Positions 1-5,933 of a stretch of 10,178 nucleotides of DNA are shown in pieces. The position numbers were made by a program, and so were the translations under genes. Below the pieces are notes generated by a model. It was not told where the DNA came from and searched no databases. It was given only the letters and a program-made list of their open reading frames with translations. How positions within the stretch are numbered: the stretch's first letter is position 1; each line of letters begins with the position of its first letter. The stretch is from Patescibacteria group bacterium (GTDB taxonomy: Bacteria > Patescibacteriota > Patescibacteriia > UBA2591 > UBA6264), in assembly GCA_022572625.1 (NCBI GenBank), contig JACZVN010000006.1, forward strand, positions 1 to 10,178, read 5' to 3'.

Positions 1-236
1 ATTTGTTTTTCCGCTTTTAAATAATAAGACTGATTTTCCTTAAATTTCGGCTCATACGGCTGACCCATCCATTTAGCTACCCCGGCAATACCTTGGTAAC
101 CCATTTTTAATAAATTTGAAAAAAGTTTATTTTCAATTAAATCGTCAACACAAATCCGAGTAAAACCATTTTGAGCTAATTTTTTAGACCAATATGTTTT
201 TCCGCTGCCTGACATGCCGATTAAAGAAATAATCAT
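1..236 (-). CDS. P-loop small-molecule kinase, shikimate/adenylate-kinase-like (partial, 3' end off the window)
   Basis: The reading frame starts with ATG at 236-234 and stays open to the left edge, giving about 78 N-terminal residues. It opens with MIISLIGMSGSGKTYWSKKLA, in which GMSGSGKT (residues 7-14) is a Walker A loop directly after the first beta strand. A second strand ends in CVDD (about residues 30-33), a usual place for a substrate or Mg-binding Asp in shikimate/gluconate/nucleoside-monophosphate kinases. The start overlaps the asd stop as ATGA, so translation is probably coupled, and the gene is the third cistron of the thr operon. The family is known for ATP-dependent phosphorylation of small molecules. 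The substrate is unknown. The position after ThrA and Asd makes homoserine a possible substrate, but a plain shikimate-kinase-like role fits the sequence equally well. The cytosolic location is inferred from the lack of a signal peptide. Confidence 0.8.
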   Translation of the reverse strand, partial: MIISLIGMSGSGKTYWSKKLAQNGFTRICVDDLIENKLFSNLLKMGYQGIAGVAKWMGQPYEPKFKENQSYYLKAEKQ

Positions 237-1285
237 AAGTATTTCTTTTTAACCATTAGCTCGGCATTTAAAATCGCCCCGCCAGCCGCGCCGCGAATCA
301 AATTATGAGAAAGAATAACAAACTTATAATCAAAAACAGATGATGGCTGAAGTCGGCCGATGCTGACGGCCATTCCTTTATCAAGGTCGCGCTGGAATTT
401 TGGCTGGGGCCAGAAATCTTCTTCAAAATAATAAATAGGCTGTTTCGGTGCCATGGGTAAATCTAAACGTTGAGGTTCGCTTGAAAAATTTTGCCAAGCC
501 GCCTTAATTTCTTTAATTGAAACCTTTTTCTTTAATTTTACCGAGACACACTCAAGATGGCCATGACTAACGGCCACTCGATTACACTGAGCGCTAATTT
601 TAATGTCATGATATTTAAGCGCCCCTTTAGAATAAGTCCCAAAAATCTTTAAGGGTTCATCTTCAAGTTTATCTTCTTCTCCAGAAATAAAAGGAATAAC
701 ATTGTCTAACATATCTAAACTGGCCAAACCAGGATAACCAGCGCCGGAAAGCGCTTGTAAGGTAACCACGCTGACTTCTTTGACCCCAAAATTATCAATT
801 AAAGGCTTAAGGGCAATCACTAACCCAATCGTTGAACAATTTGGATTGGTGACAATCTTGCCCTGATGCGGCTGCTTTTTAACTAAATCAAGATGCTGAT
901 AATTAATTTCCGGCACTAATAACGGGACGTCTTTATCCATCCGATGATTTTTTGAATTTGAAACTACCGTATATCCAGATTGAGCAAATGTTTCCTCAAT
1001 TTTACCAGCCACGCTGGAATCCAGACTTGAAAAAACAATTTGACAATCAAAATTTGGCTTACAGGGTTTTATTTTCAAATTGGCCATGGCCGCCGGGATG
1101 GGCGCGGTTCCATGCCAATTAACTGCCTTTTTATAAACCTGTCCCACTGAACGCTCAGAAGCAGCTAAAGTAGTGACATTAAACCAGGGGTGATTAGCTA
1201 AAAGTTCGATAAATTTTTGGCCAACCATCCCAGTCGCTCCTAAAATTCCAACTGGAATTTTATTTTTTAATGATACATTTTTCAT
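233..1285 (-). CDS. asd: Aspartate-semialdehyde dehydrogenase, archaeal/fungal type
   Basis: This enzyme makes L-aspartate 4-semialdehyde from 4-phospho-L-aspartate with NADPH, the second step towards threonine, methionine and lysine. The 350-residue protein has the N-terminal nucleotide loop GILGATGMVG (13-22). The catalytic Cys is C150 in TNPNCST. SGAGYPG lies at 180-186, and CNRVAVSHGHLE at 234-245 contains the likely active-site His (H243). The C-terminal RGAAGGAILNAEL is typical of the family. Length and the SGAGYPG / CNRV..GH signatures place it with the archaeal and yeast-type enzymes rather than the classical E. coli type; this is my family assignment by eye. It starts 6 bases after the thrA stop, with no clear Shine-Dalgarno, and its stop overlaps the start of the next kinase gene. 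It appears complete. Regulation is expected from the upstream leader at 3770-3930. Confidence 0.96.
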   Translation of the reverse strand: MKNVSLKNKIPVGILGATGMVGQKFIELLANHPWFNVTTLAASERSVGQVYKKAVNWHGTAPIPAAMANLKIKPCKPNFDCQIVFSSLDSSVAGKIEETFAQSGYTVVSNSKNHRMDKDVPLLVPEINYQHLDLVKKQPHQGKIVTNPNCSTIGLVIALKPLIDNFGVKEVSVVTLQALSGAGYPGLASLDMLDNVIPFISGEEDKLEDEPLKIFGTYSKGALKYHDIKISAQCNRVAVSHGHLECVSVKLKKKVSIKEIKAAWQNFSSEPQRLDLPMAPKQPIYYFEEDFWPQPKFQRDLDKGMAVSIGRLQPSSVFDYKFVILSHNLIRGAAGGAILNAELMVKKKYL

Positions 1286-1291
1286 AATTAT

Positions 1292-3727
1292 CTATTTTAT
1301 TTTTAAATTAAAATTACGGACAATATCCACTAACACGCCGGCGGCCGTTACCTCAACGCCAGCGCCCGGACCTTTAATCACCAAAGGTCTTTCTTTATAA
1401 CGCTGGGTCGTAATTGAGATAATATTATCACTGCCAGTAAGCGTGTAAAAAGGATGATTGTGACTAACTTCTTGCAATGAAACTTCAGCCTGGCCTTTTT
1501 CAAGTTTGGCAATATAACGTAGAACTTTATTTTTTTGAACCGCCTGCTTTTTTAAATCTTCAAAATAATCGTCTAATTCTGGCAATTGAGCTAAAAATTG
1601 ATCAACTGATTTTATTCTTAGGTATTTTTTGGGCACTAAATTTTCAAAATTAATATCTTCTAATTCTAAAGAAAATCCTGCTTCTCGGCCTAAGATAAGT
1701 AATTTCCGGGCCACATCCAGCCCGCTTAAATCATCTCTGGGATCTGGTTCAGTATATCCTTTTTCTTTAGCTTGCTTTACGATTTGACTAAACTTTGTTT
1801 GACCGGTAAATGAATTAAAAATATAACTTAGGGTTCCAGATAAAACCGCTTCAATTTTTATAATCTTATCACCACTTGAAATAAGATTATTAATAGTGCT
1901 GATAATTGGCAGTCCGGCTCCAACATTTGTTTCATAAAAAAAGGCAACCTTATTTTTAAGGGCAATCTCTTTAAGTTCTTGGTAAATTTGATAAGTTTTT
2001 GAATTGGCTATTTTATTTGGAGTAACAATTGAAATACCCGATCGCATAATATCTTGATAATGGGACGCGATAAATTCACTAGCAGTGCAGTCAACAAAAA
2101 CACTGTCCCCTAAGTCAAATTTTTTTATTTTTTCTACAAAATCCTTTGTATCCATTGCTTCTAAAGAATCTTCCAATTCTTGCTCCCAATTACTTAAGGA
2201 AATTCCTTGATGGTTAAAAACCATTTTTCTGCTATTGCCCAGAGCAATTAGACGGATATTTGGCCATGATTTTTTAATCTGCTTCAATAGTGTTTTCCCA
2301 ATATTGCCTGTTCCAAGCATAAATAAATCAAGCTTATTTTCCTTTGGCATAAAAAAGGTCTGATGGATGGTATTAAGAGCCCTGACTTCATCTTCCTTAT
2401 TAATAACAATAGAAATATTTAACTCAGACGATCCCTGAGCAATCGCCACCACATTTATCCTGTTTCGACCAAGGGTCTGAAATAATTCTCCTGAAACGCC
2501 AGGTTTTCTTCTCATATTTTCTCCAACGATTGCGAGAATTAATAAATTATCTTCAATTGCAACCTGATCAATAAAATGCTGTTTGATTTCAAAAGAAAAT
2601 TCTTCAGCCACTGCTTTTTTTGCTTTTTGAATAACCCTAGAATCTATGGCGCAACAGATTGAATGTTCGGAAGACGCTTGAGATATGAGAATAACACTTA
2701 TCTTCTCCTTGGCTAAAGCCCCAAATAAACGCTGAGAAATTCCGGCCACCCCAATCATCCCCGCTCCCTGAACTCGCAATAAAGCAATCTGCTCAACTGA
2801 GGTAATGCCCTTGATTGAAAAATCGGTTGGATCTGCTTGGTCACTGATAAGGGTGCCGCTAAATTTAGGATTAAAACTGTTTCTTATTCGGATAGGAATT
2901 TTTTTATCTAAAACCGGGCGGATAGTTGGAGGATAAATTACTTTTGCCCCAAAATGAGACATTTCCATCGCTTCCTCATAGGTCATAGTTTTAATTGGAA
3001 ACGCATTAACCACTTTTCTTGGATCAGTCGTCATTACCCCATCAACATCCGTCCAAATTTCCACTTCATCTACTGACAGGGCGGCCCCAAATAAGGCGGC
3101 GGTAAAATCTGATCCTCCCCGTCCTAAAGTCGTGGTCTGGCCTTTCTGAGAACTGGCAATAAACCCGGTAATAACCGGCAAACTTTTGGCTACTTTAAAA
3201 TAATTTTTAATCTGGCGATAGGTTACTTTGTAATCCACCTGGGCCGCGCCAAAACTATCATCAGTTCTAATAAATTTTCGCGCGTCTAAAAATTCAGCTT
3301 TAAGACCTTGATTTGTAAGCGCCTGGCTAATAATGTAGGCAGACAGCCATTCGCCAAAACTCATCACTAAATCAAGATCTTTTAAAGACAATTCTTTTTT
3401 AGAAAAAATAGCAGCCAGTTCTTTTTGGAGTTCCCTAAACTTTATTCTGATAATATTTAAAACTTGACTCTGGTTTTGCTTAGTAATAAGAGATTCAACC
3501 GTATCAAGATGCCTTTTTTCTAATTCTTTTAATAATTTCTTGTAATTCTTTCTTTGGGCGGATAAAGACGCAATTTGGATAAGCTGATCAGTCACTTCTC
3601 CTAGAGCCGAAAAAACAACCGCAATTTGAGAATGATCTTTTTGGGATTTAATAATAATCTTAATTACTTTTTTAATCCGTTCGGGCGTATTTAAAGACGT
3701 CCCGCCAAATTTTAATATTTTATTCAT
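1292..3727 (-). CDS. thrA: Bifunctional aspartokinase / homoserine dehydrogenase
   Basis: This fused enzyme catalyses the first and third steps from aspartate to threonine: phosphorylation of aspartate, and NAD(P)H reduction of aspartate semialdehyde to homoserine. Its 811 residues are close to E. coli ThrA (820). The kinase half has KFGGTS (6-11), SFGEWLSA (123-130) and TTLGRGGSD (199-207). Two ACT-type regulatory segments follow at about 315-390 and 395-460, with VQGAGMIGVAG and VGENMRRKPGVSG. The dehydrogenase half begins with LGTGNIG (471-477). It contains VDCTASE (545-551) and TPNK (569-572), then YTEPDPRDDLSGLDVARKL, whose E660, D671 and K675 match the catalytic residues known for yeast homoserine dehydrogenase. 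KGPGAGVEVTAAGV closes the domain. No catalytic residue seems missing. The ACT segments imply allosteric feedback, probably by threonine. It is the first structural gene after the Thr-rich leader and attenuator. No clear Shine-Dalgarno precedes the ATG. Confidence 0.97.
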   Translation of the reverse strand: MNKILKFGGTSLNTPERIKKVIKIIIKSQKDHSQIAVVFSALGEVTDQLIQIASLSAQRKNYKKLLKELEKRHLDTVESLITKQNQSQVLNIIRIKFRELQKELAAIFSKKELSLKDLDLVMSFGEWLSAYIISQALTNQGLKAEFLDARKFIRTDDSFGAAQVDYKVTYRQIKNYFKVAKSLPVITGFIASSQKGQTTTLGRGGSDFTAALFGAALSVDEVEIWTDVDGVMTTDPRKVVNAFPIKTMTYEEAMEMSHFGAKVIYPPTIRPVLDKKIPIRIRNSFNPKFSGTLISDQADPTDFSIKGITSVEQIALLRVQGAGMIGVAGISQRLFGALAKEKISVILISQASSEHSICCAIDSRVIQKAKKAVAEEFSFEIKQHFIDQVAIEDNLLILAIVGENMRRKPGVSGELFQTLGRNRINVVAIAQGSSELNISIVINKEDEVRALNTIHQTFFMPKENKLDLFMLGTGNIGKTLLKQIKKSWPNIRLIALGNSRKMVFNHQGISLSNWEQELEDSLEAMDTKDFVEKIKKFDLGDSVFVDCTASEFIASHYQDIMRSGISIVTPNKIANSKTYQIYQELKEIALKNKVAFFYETNVGAGLPIISTINNLISSGDKIIKIEAVLSGTLSYIFNSFTGQTKFSQIVKQAKEKGYTEPDPRDDLSGLDVARKLLILGREAGFSLELEDINFENLVPKKYLRIKSVDQFLAQLPELDDYFEDLKKQAVQKNKVLRYIAKLEKGQAEVSLQEVSHNHPFYTLTGSDNIISITTQRYKERPLVIKGPGAGVEVTAAGVLVDIVRNFNLKIK

Positions 3728-3769
3728 ACTTCAATGTTATTATTTTTTGACTATAACTTGAAATTAACT

Positions 3770-3799
3770 AAAAAATCGACTTCTTGACTGAAGTCGATT
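3770..3799 (-). terminator. Attenuator: intrinsic terminator in the thr leader
   Basis: Read on the minus strand, AATCGACTTC (3799-3790), a 6-base loop AGTCAA, and GAAGTCGATT (3783-3774) form a perfect 10-bp stem. A run of six T (3775-3770) follows, two of them within the stem. This is a textbook Rho-independent terminator. It sits between the Thr-rich leader ORF and thrA, about 43 bases before the thrA ATG, so it would stop transcription before the structural genes. Its 5' arm can instead pair with the antiterminator strand upstream, which makes it conditional. The hairpin is directly visible; conditional use is inferred from the alternative pairing. Confidence 0.93.
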
Positions 3800-3832
3800 G
3801 TGAGAATAAGTTTCAAACACAACAAACTTCAG
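3788..3832 (-). promoter_or_regulatory. Antiterminator helix (regions 2:3) of the thr attenuator
   Basis: On the minus strand CTGAAGT (3832-3826) is exactly complementary to ACTTCAG (3794-3788), which is the 5' arm and first loop bases of the terminator. The helix continues inwards through U-G, one U/C mismatch and G-U, then five more pairs between TTGTG (3822-3818) and CACAA (3802-3798). It closes a 15-base loop. Forming it would break the terminator stem. A competing hairpin (regions 1:2) pairs ACAACAACT (3849-3841, Thr codons 17-19) with AGTTTGTTGT (3828-3819) with one bulged U. That would sequester region 2 when no ribosome covers the Thr codons. The leader stop codon at 3831-3829 lies inside region 2. 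All pairings were found by eye, without an energy calculation. Confidence 0.82.
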
Positions 3833-3897
3833 CTACCGGTAGTTGTTGTTGTTGTATTGGTGATAATAAATTTTTTGAAAATTATTCTTTGATTCAT
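3829..3897 (-). CDS. thrL: Threonine/isoleucine-rich leader peptide of the thr operon
   Basis: A 22-codon ORF starts with ATG at 3897-3895 and ends with TGA at 3831-3829. It begins MNQRIIFKKF and ends with a run of six Thr followed by Gly-Ser. In total it has seven Thr (ACC, four ACA, ACT, ACC) and four Ile codons, half of all residues. It lies between a good promoter and a terminator hairpin, directly upstream of thrA. This composition and place match the role of E. coli thrL, in which translation speed over Thr and Ile codons sets transcription attenuation; the peptide itself probably has no function. The similarity is of design and need not mean common descent. The 5' untranslated stretch is short (about 18 bases) and no Shine-Dalgarno is visible, as for most genes here. 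An in-frame TAA three codons upstream of the ATG excludes a longer form. Confidence 0.88.
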   Translation of the reverse strand: MNQRIIFKKFIITNTTTTTTGS

Positions 3898-3921
3898 AGA
3901 AGCTATTTAATTACTTTTAAT

Positions 3922-3930
3922 AGTATAACA
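3922..3930 (-). promoter_or_regulatory. thrLp: Extended -10 promoter of the thr operon
   Basis: On the minus strand TGTTATACT gives an extended -10 element: TG, one base, then TATACT (5 of 6 to TATAAT) at 3927-3922. No good -35 hexamer is seen at 16-18 bases upstream (AGGTTT or similar), as is common for extended -10 promoters. Transcription would start near 3915, about 18 bases before the leader ATG. The location between the PHP gene stop (3982) and the Thr-rich leader is what a thr promoter should have. Confidence 0.7.
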
Positions 3931-3949
3931 TAAAAATTTATACCAAACC

Positions 3950-3958
3950 TGTGGATAA
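3950..3958 (-). promoter_or_regulatory. Consensus DnaA-box-like 9-mer next to the thr promoter
   Basis: The minus strand reads TTATCCACA, the strongest known DnaA box sequence, at 3958-3950. It ends where the -35 region of the thr promoter would begin. It is single and has no neighbouring boxes, no AT-rich unwinding repeats and no dnaA/dnaN/gidA genes around it, so it is not an origin. It could be a DnaA-responsive operator or chance: a perfect 9-mer on either strand is expected in under one tenth of windows of this size. Confidence 0.3.
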
Positions 3959-3981
3959 ATAAAAGATAAGACGGATAATAT

Positions 3982-4896
3982 CTATTTCTCTTTTTTATCA
4001 AATAAGAGAAAAGAATCAGATTTATTAATTTTGAAAAAATCCCAGGGACTGCGGACCAAGAACTGCCAATCTTCCGGCACCTGGCCGTGAAAATCACTGC
4101 CAACGGTGATCAATAGATCTAATTCCTTAGCCAGTATTTGCCAATGCTCTATTTGCTGCCATGAATGATGGGACGAAATTGCTTCAAGGCCAGCTAAACC
4201 AAAATCTTTGAGCTCAGAAACAATCTGATCTTCGCGCCAAGAAAGATGTTGACCAGGATGAGCTAAAACTGCTTTACCACCAGCCTGCTTAATTAACTTA
4301 ATTGCCTTTTCAATCGGCATTTCTGCTTCCCTATAAATTGGACATTTATTTTTATAGGGAGAAAAATTACCTTTATTCTCTTTATAAAAATACTTGGCAA
4401 TAATTTCGGTAATTGGGATAATCTTGCCTTGATGCCAATTAAAATCTTTTTTAATCCGTTCCCAATTTTGAGCATCTTTTGGTAATAAACCGGCAATATT
4501 TGCCATACCAATATAAGCGGCCGGGCCGGCAAAAGCATCTTTTTCTTCTATTTTCCATCCATCATTTTTTAAAATATTAATTGTTTCTTTAACCTGAGGA
4601 AGATGTTTTTCTTGTAGCTCTTTTAAAATTAGATTTAAATCTTGATCATCTGGATTAAAATCATAACCCAAAAGATGAAGACGTTTATCCTTATAATTAG
4701 TATAAATTTCTACCCCGGTTACGACGTTTAACCCCAATGATTGTCCAGCCGTCATAAATTCTTGATAGCCATTAATGGCATTATGATCAGTTAAACAAAC
4801 CGTAGCTAAGCCGATTTCTTTGGCTTTTTTAGCTAGATCAGCTGGAGAATCAATCCCGTCAGAATAATAAGAATGAAAATGTAAATCAATCATCAT
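3982..4896 (-). CDS. PHP-domain phosphoesterase (RNase AM / TrpH-type)
   Basis: This 304-residue protein is a metal-dependent PHP-fold hydrolase. Metal-ligand motifs appear in the usual order: DLHFHSYYSDG (4-14, with H6, H8, D13), TDHN (36-39), GVEI (61-64, E63), HLLGYD (74-79), AHPGQH (212-217), SSHHSW (241-246) and GSDFHG (266-271, D268, H270). Order and total length match the TrpH/YciV family (about 290 residues), whose known activities are 5'-3' trimming of RNA ends and removal of phosphate from 3',5'-bisphosphonucleosides. The insertion at about 85-200 between the ligand groups is also usual for this family. It is the last gene of the GH57-kinase-PHP operon, starting 4 bases after the kinase stop. 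Two ATG codons in a row (4896 and 4893) could serve as start. The exact substrate cannot be told from sequence. No intrinsic terminator was found behind it, so read-through into the thr leader is possible. Confidence 0.9.
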   Translation of the reverse strand: MMIDLHFHSYYSDGIDSPADLAKKAKEIGLATVCLTDHNAINGYQEFMTAGQSLGLNVVTGVEIYTNYKDKRLHLLGYDFNPDDQDLNLILKELQEKHLPQVKETINILKNDGWKIEEKDAFAGPAAYIGMANIAGLLPKDAQNWERIKKDFNWHQGKIIPITEIIAKYFYKENKGNFSPYKNKCPIYREAEMPIEKAIKLIKQAGGKAVLAHPGQHLSWREDQIVSELKDFGLAGLEAISSHHSWQQIEHWQILAKELDLLITVGSDFHGQVPEDWQFLVRSPWDFFKINKSDSFLLFDKKEK

Positions 4897-4900
4897 AAAT

Positions 4901-5929
4901 TTATTTTAATAATTTTAATTTAGTTTCGGCTTCTGATAAAAGCTTAGTAAGGCCGCGTTCCTTATATTCTTGATTCGGCTCGACAAGAGAAAGGATAGCC
5001 GCCATTTCTAATATTTTCTGAATTTCAAAATAAAGCAAGTGTCTATTTTCTTCCTCTGTCGGACCGCCCTGGGAATCAAAATATGATTTTAAAAATAATT
5101 TCCTAATTTTTTCAGCCCGAGATAGAAAATCAGGCGCGTAATAACGGAACATTGAATCATTTTGGGCTAAAAATCCGCCGACGTCTTCTAAATTATCGCC
5201 GGCAAAAGCATAGCCAAAATCAATAATTATAATTTGATCTTTATTTTTAATAATATTACCCCAGTGAAAATCTCCGTGAACAATCTTAAATTGAGACGAT
5301 TTTAAAAAAATATTTTGATTTTTTTGTTTGAAAACCCAAAGCGCTTTTAAAAGCCGGGAAAATTCTGGACAAAATTTAGAGCCACATTTTTTAACTAGGA
5401 AAAACCAATGCCGGCGCTCTTGTTTTTGTTTTTGGATATCTTTAACTGGTAAAAATCTAGGTTGAGGTGTTTGATGAATCTGTTTTAGATATTTAGCAAT
5501 TAAACTAATAAATTTTAAATGTTGAACTGAGCTCTTTTTCCAAAATAGCTCTTCAAAAGAAATACCCGGAGCTTCTTGATAAAAAAATATATTTAAAGGT
5601 TTAAAATAATCTAAAGGAACAGGCACACCTTGACCTAATCCATACTTTTTAAGCCAATTAAAAACTAACCATTCTCTTTGCGGTGTATCTTGGGATTGAT
5701 GAATCTTGGCTCGCACCACCTTTTGCCCTTGATTAGTGCTTAATTCGTATTTAAGACTCATATTTCTAAACCGGCCCCTAAAATTTCTAACCAAATTAAT
5801 TTTTAAATCAATTAATTTTTCATTTTTAGATAAGAATTTTTGTTTTCTTTTTTTAAAAAAAGAAAACATATAATCTTTATTTAAGACTTTTTTAGTATTT
5901 ATTTTTCGGCTAATTTTAACAAAAATCAT
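4901..5929 (-). CDS. APH/choline-kinase-fold small-molecule kinase
   Basis: I chose the ATG at 5929, giving 342 residues and a 4-base gap to the upstream GH57 stop. An ATG at 5986 would add 19 residues but overlap that gene by 53 bases. Residues 1-60 are strongly basic and unassigned. The kinase domain follows: VVRAKIH, whose Lys (about 75) is a likely ATP-binding lysine, REWLVFNWL (about 85), and a hinge near EAPGISFEELF. The catalytic loop is IVHGDFHWGN (about 216-225) and the metal site is IIIDFGYA (about 234-241). HGDxHxxN and IDFG are diagnostic of the aminoglycoside phosphotransferase / choline kinase / homoserine kinase II superfamily. These enzymes transfer ATP phosphate to sugars, choline, amino alcohols or antibiotics. 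The substrate is unknown. Its place between a GH57 protein and a phosphoesterase suggests a sugar or sugar-derived substrate, but this is inference. A resistance role is unlikely given the context. Homoserine kinase II is a less likely alternative. Confidence 0.85.
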   Translation of the reverse strand: MIFVKISRKINTKKVLNKDYMFSFFKKRKQKFLSKNEKLIDLKINLVRNFRGRFRNMSLKYELSTNQGQKVVRAKIHQSQDTPQREWLVFNWLKKYGLGQGVPVPLDYFKPLNIFFYQEAPGISFEELFWKKSSVQHLKFISLIAKYLKQIHQTPQPRFLPVKDIQKQKQERRHWFFLVKKCGSKFCPEFSRLLKALWVFKQKNQNIFLKSSQFKIVHGDFHWGNIIKNKDQIIIIDFGYAFAGDNLEDVGGFLAQNDSMFRYYAPDFLSRAEKIRKLFLKSYFDSQGGPTEEENRHLLYFEIQKILEMAAILSLVEPNQEYKERGLTKLLSEAETKLKLLK

Positions 5930-5933
5930 TTTT

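Noticed and set aside
3833..3842. Palindrome CTACCGGTAG as a repressor operator
   Set aside because: It encodes the last Thr-Gly-Ser codons of the leader and sits in the loop of the 1:2 hairpin, about 75 bases past the transcription start. It is more simply part of the attenuator.
3728..3981. T-box or metabolite riboswitch in the thr leader
   Set aside because: No T-box sequence, specifier loop or long conserved aptamer is seen. The region is explained by the short leader ORF and the attenuator hairpins.
3985..4011. Hairpin at the end of the PHP gene (8-bp stem) as a terminator
   Set aside because: The stem is nearly all A and T with no T run behind it on either strand, and it lies in coding sequence.
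3903..4103. 66-codon open frame on the minus strand across the PHP gene end and the thr promoter
   Set aside because: It lies in another frame of the PHP gene, whose metal-ligand motifs are clear, and it would run over the thr promoter. Its Ser/Leu/Arg-rich product has no recognisable features.
4293..4538. 81-codon open frame on the minus strand inside the PHP gene
   Set aside because: It is fully contained in the PHP gene in another frame, is low in complexity and has no start signal.
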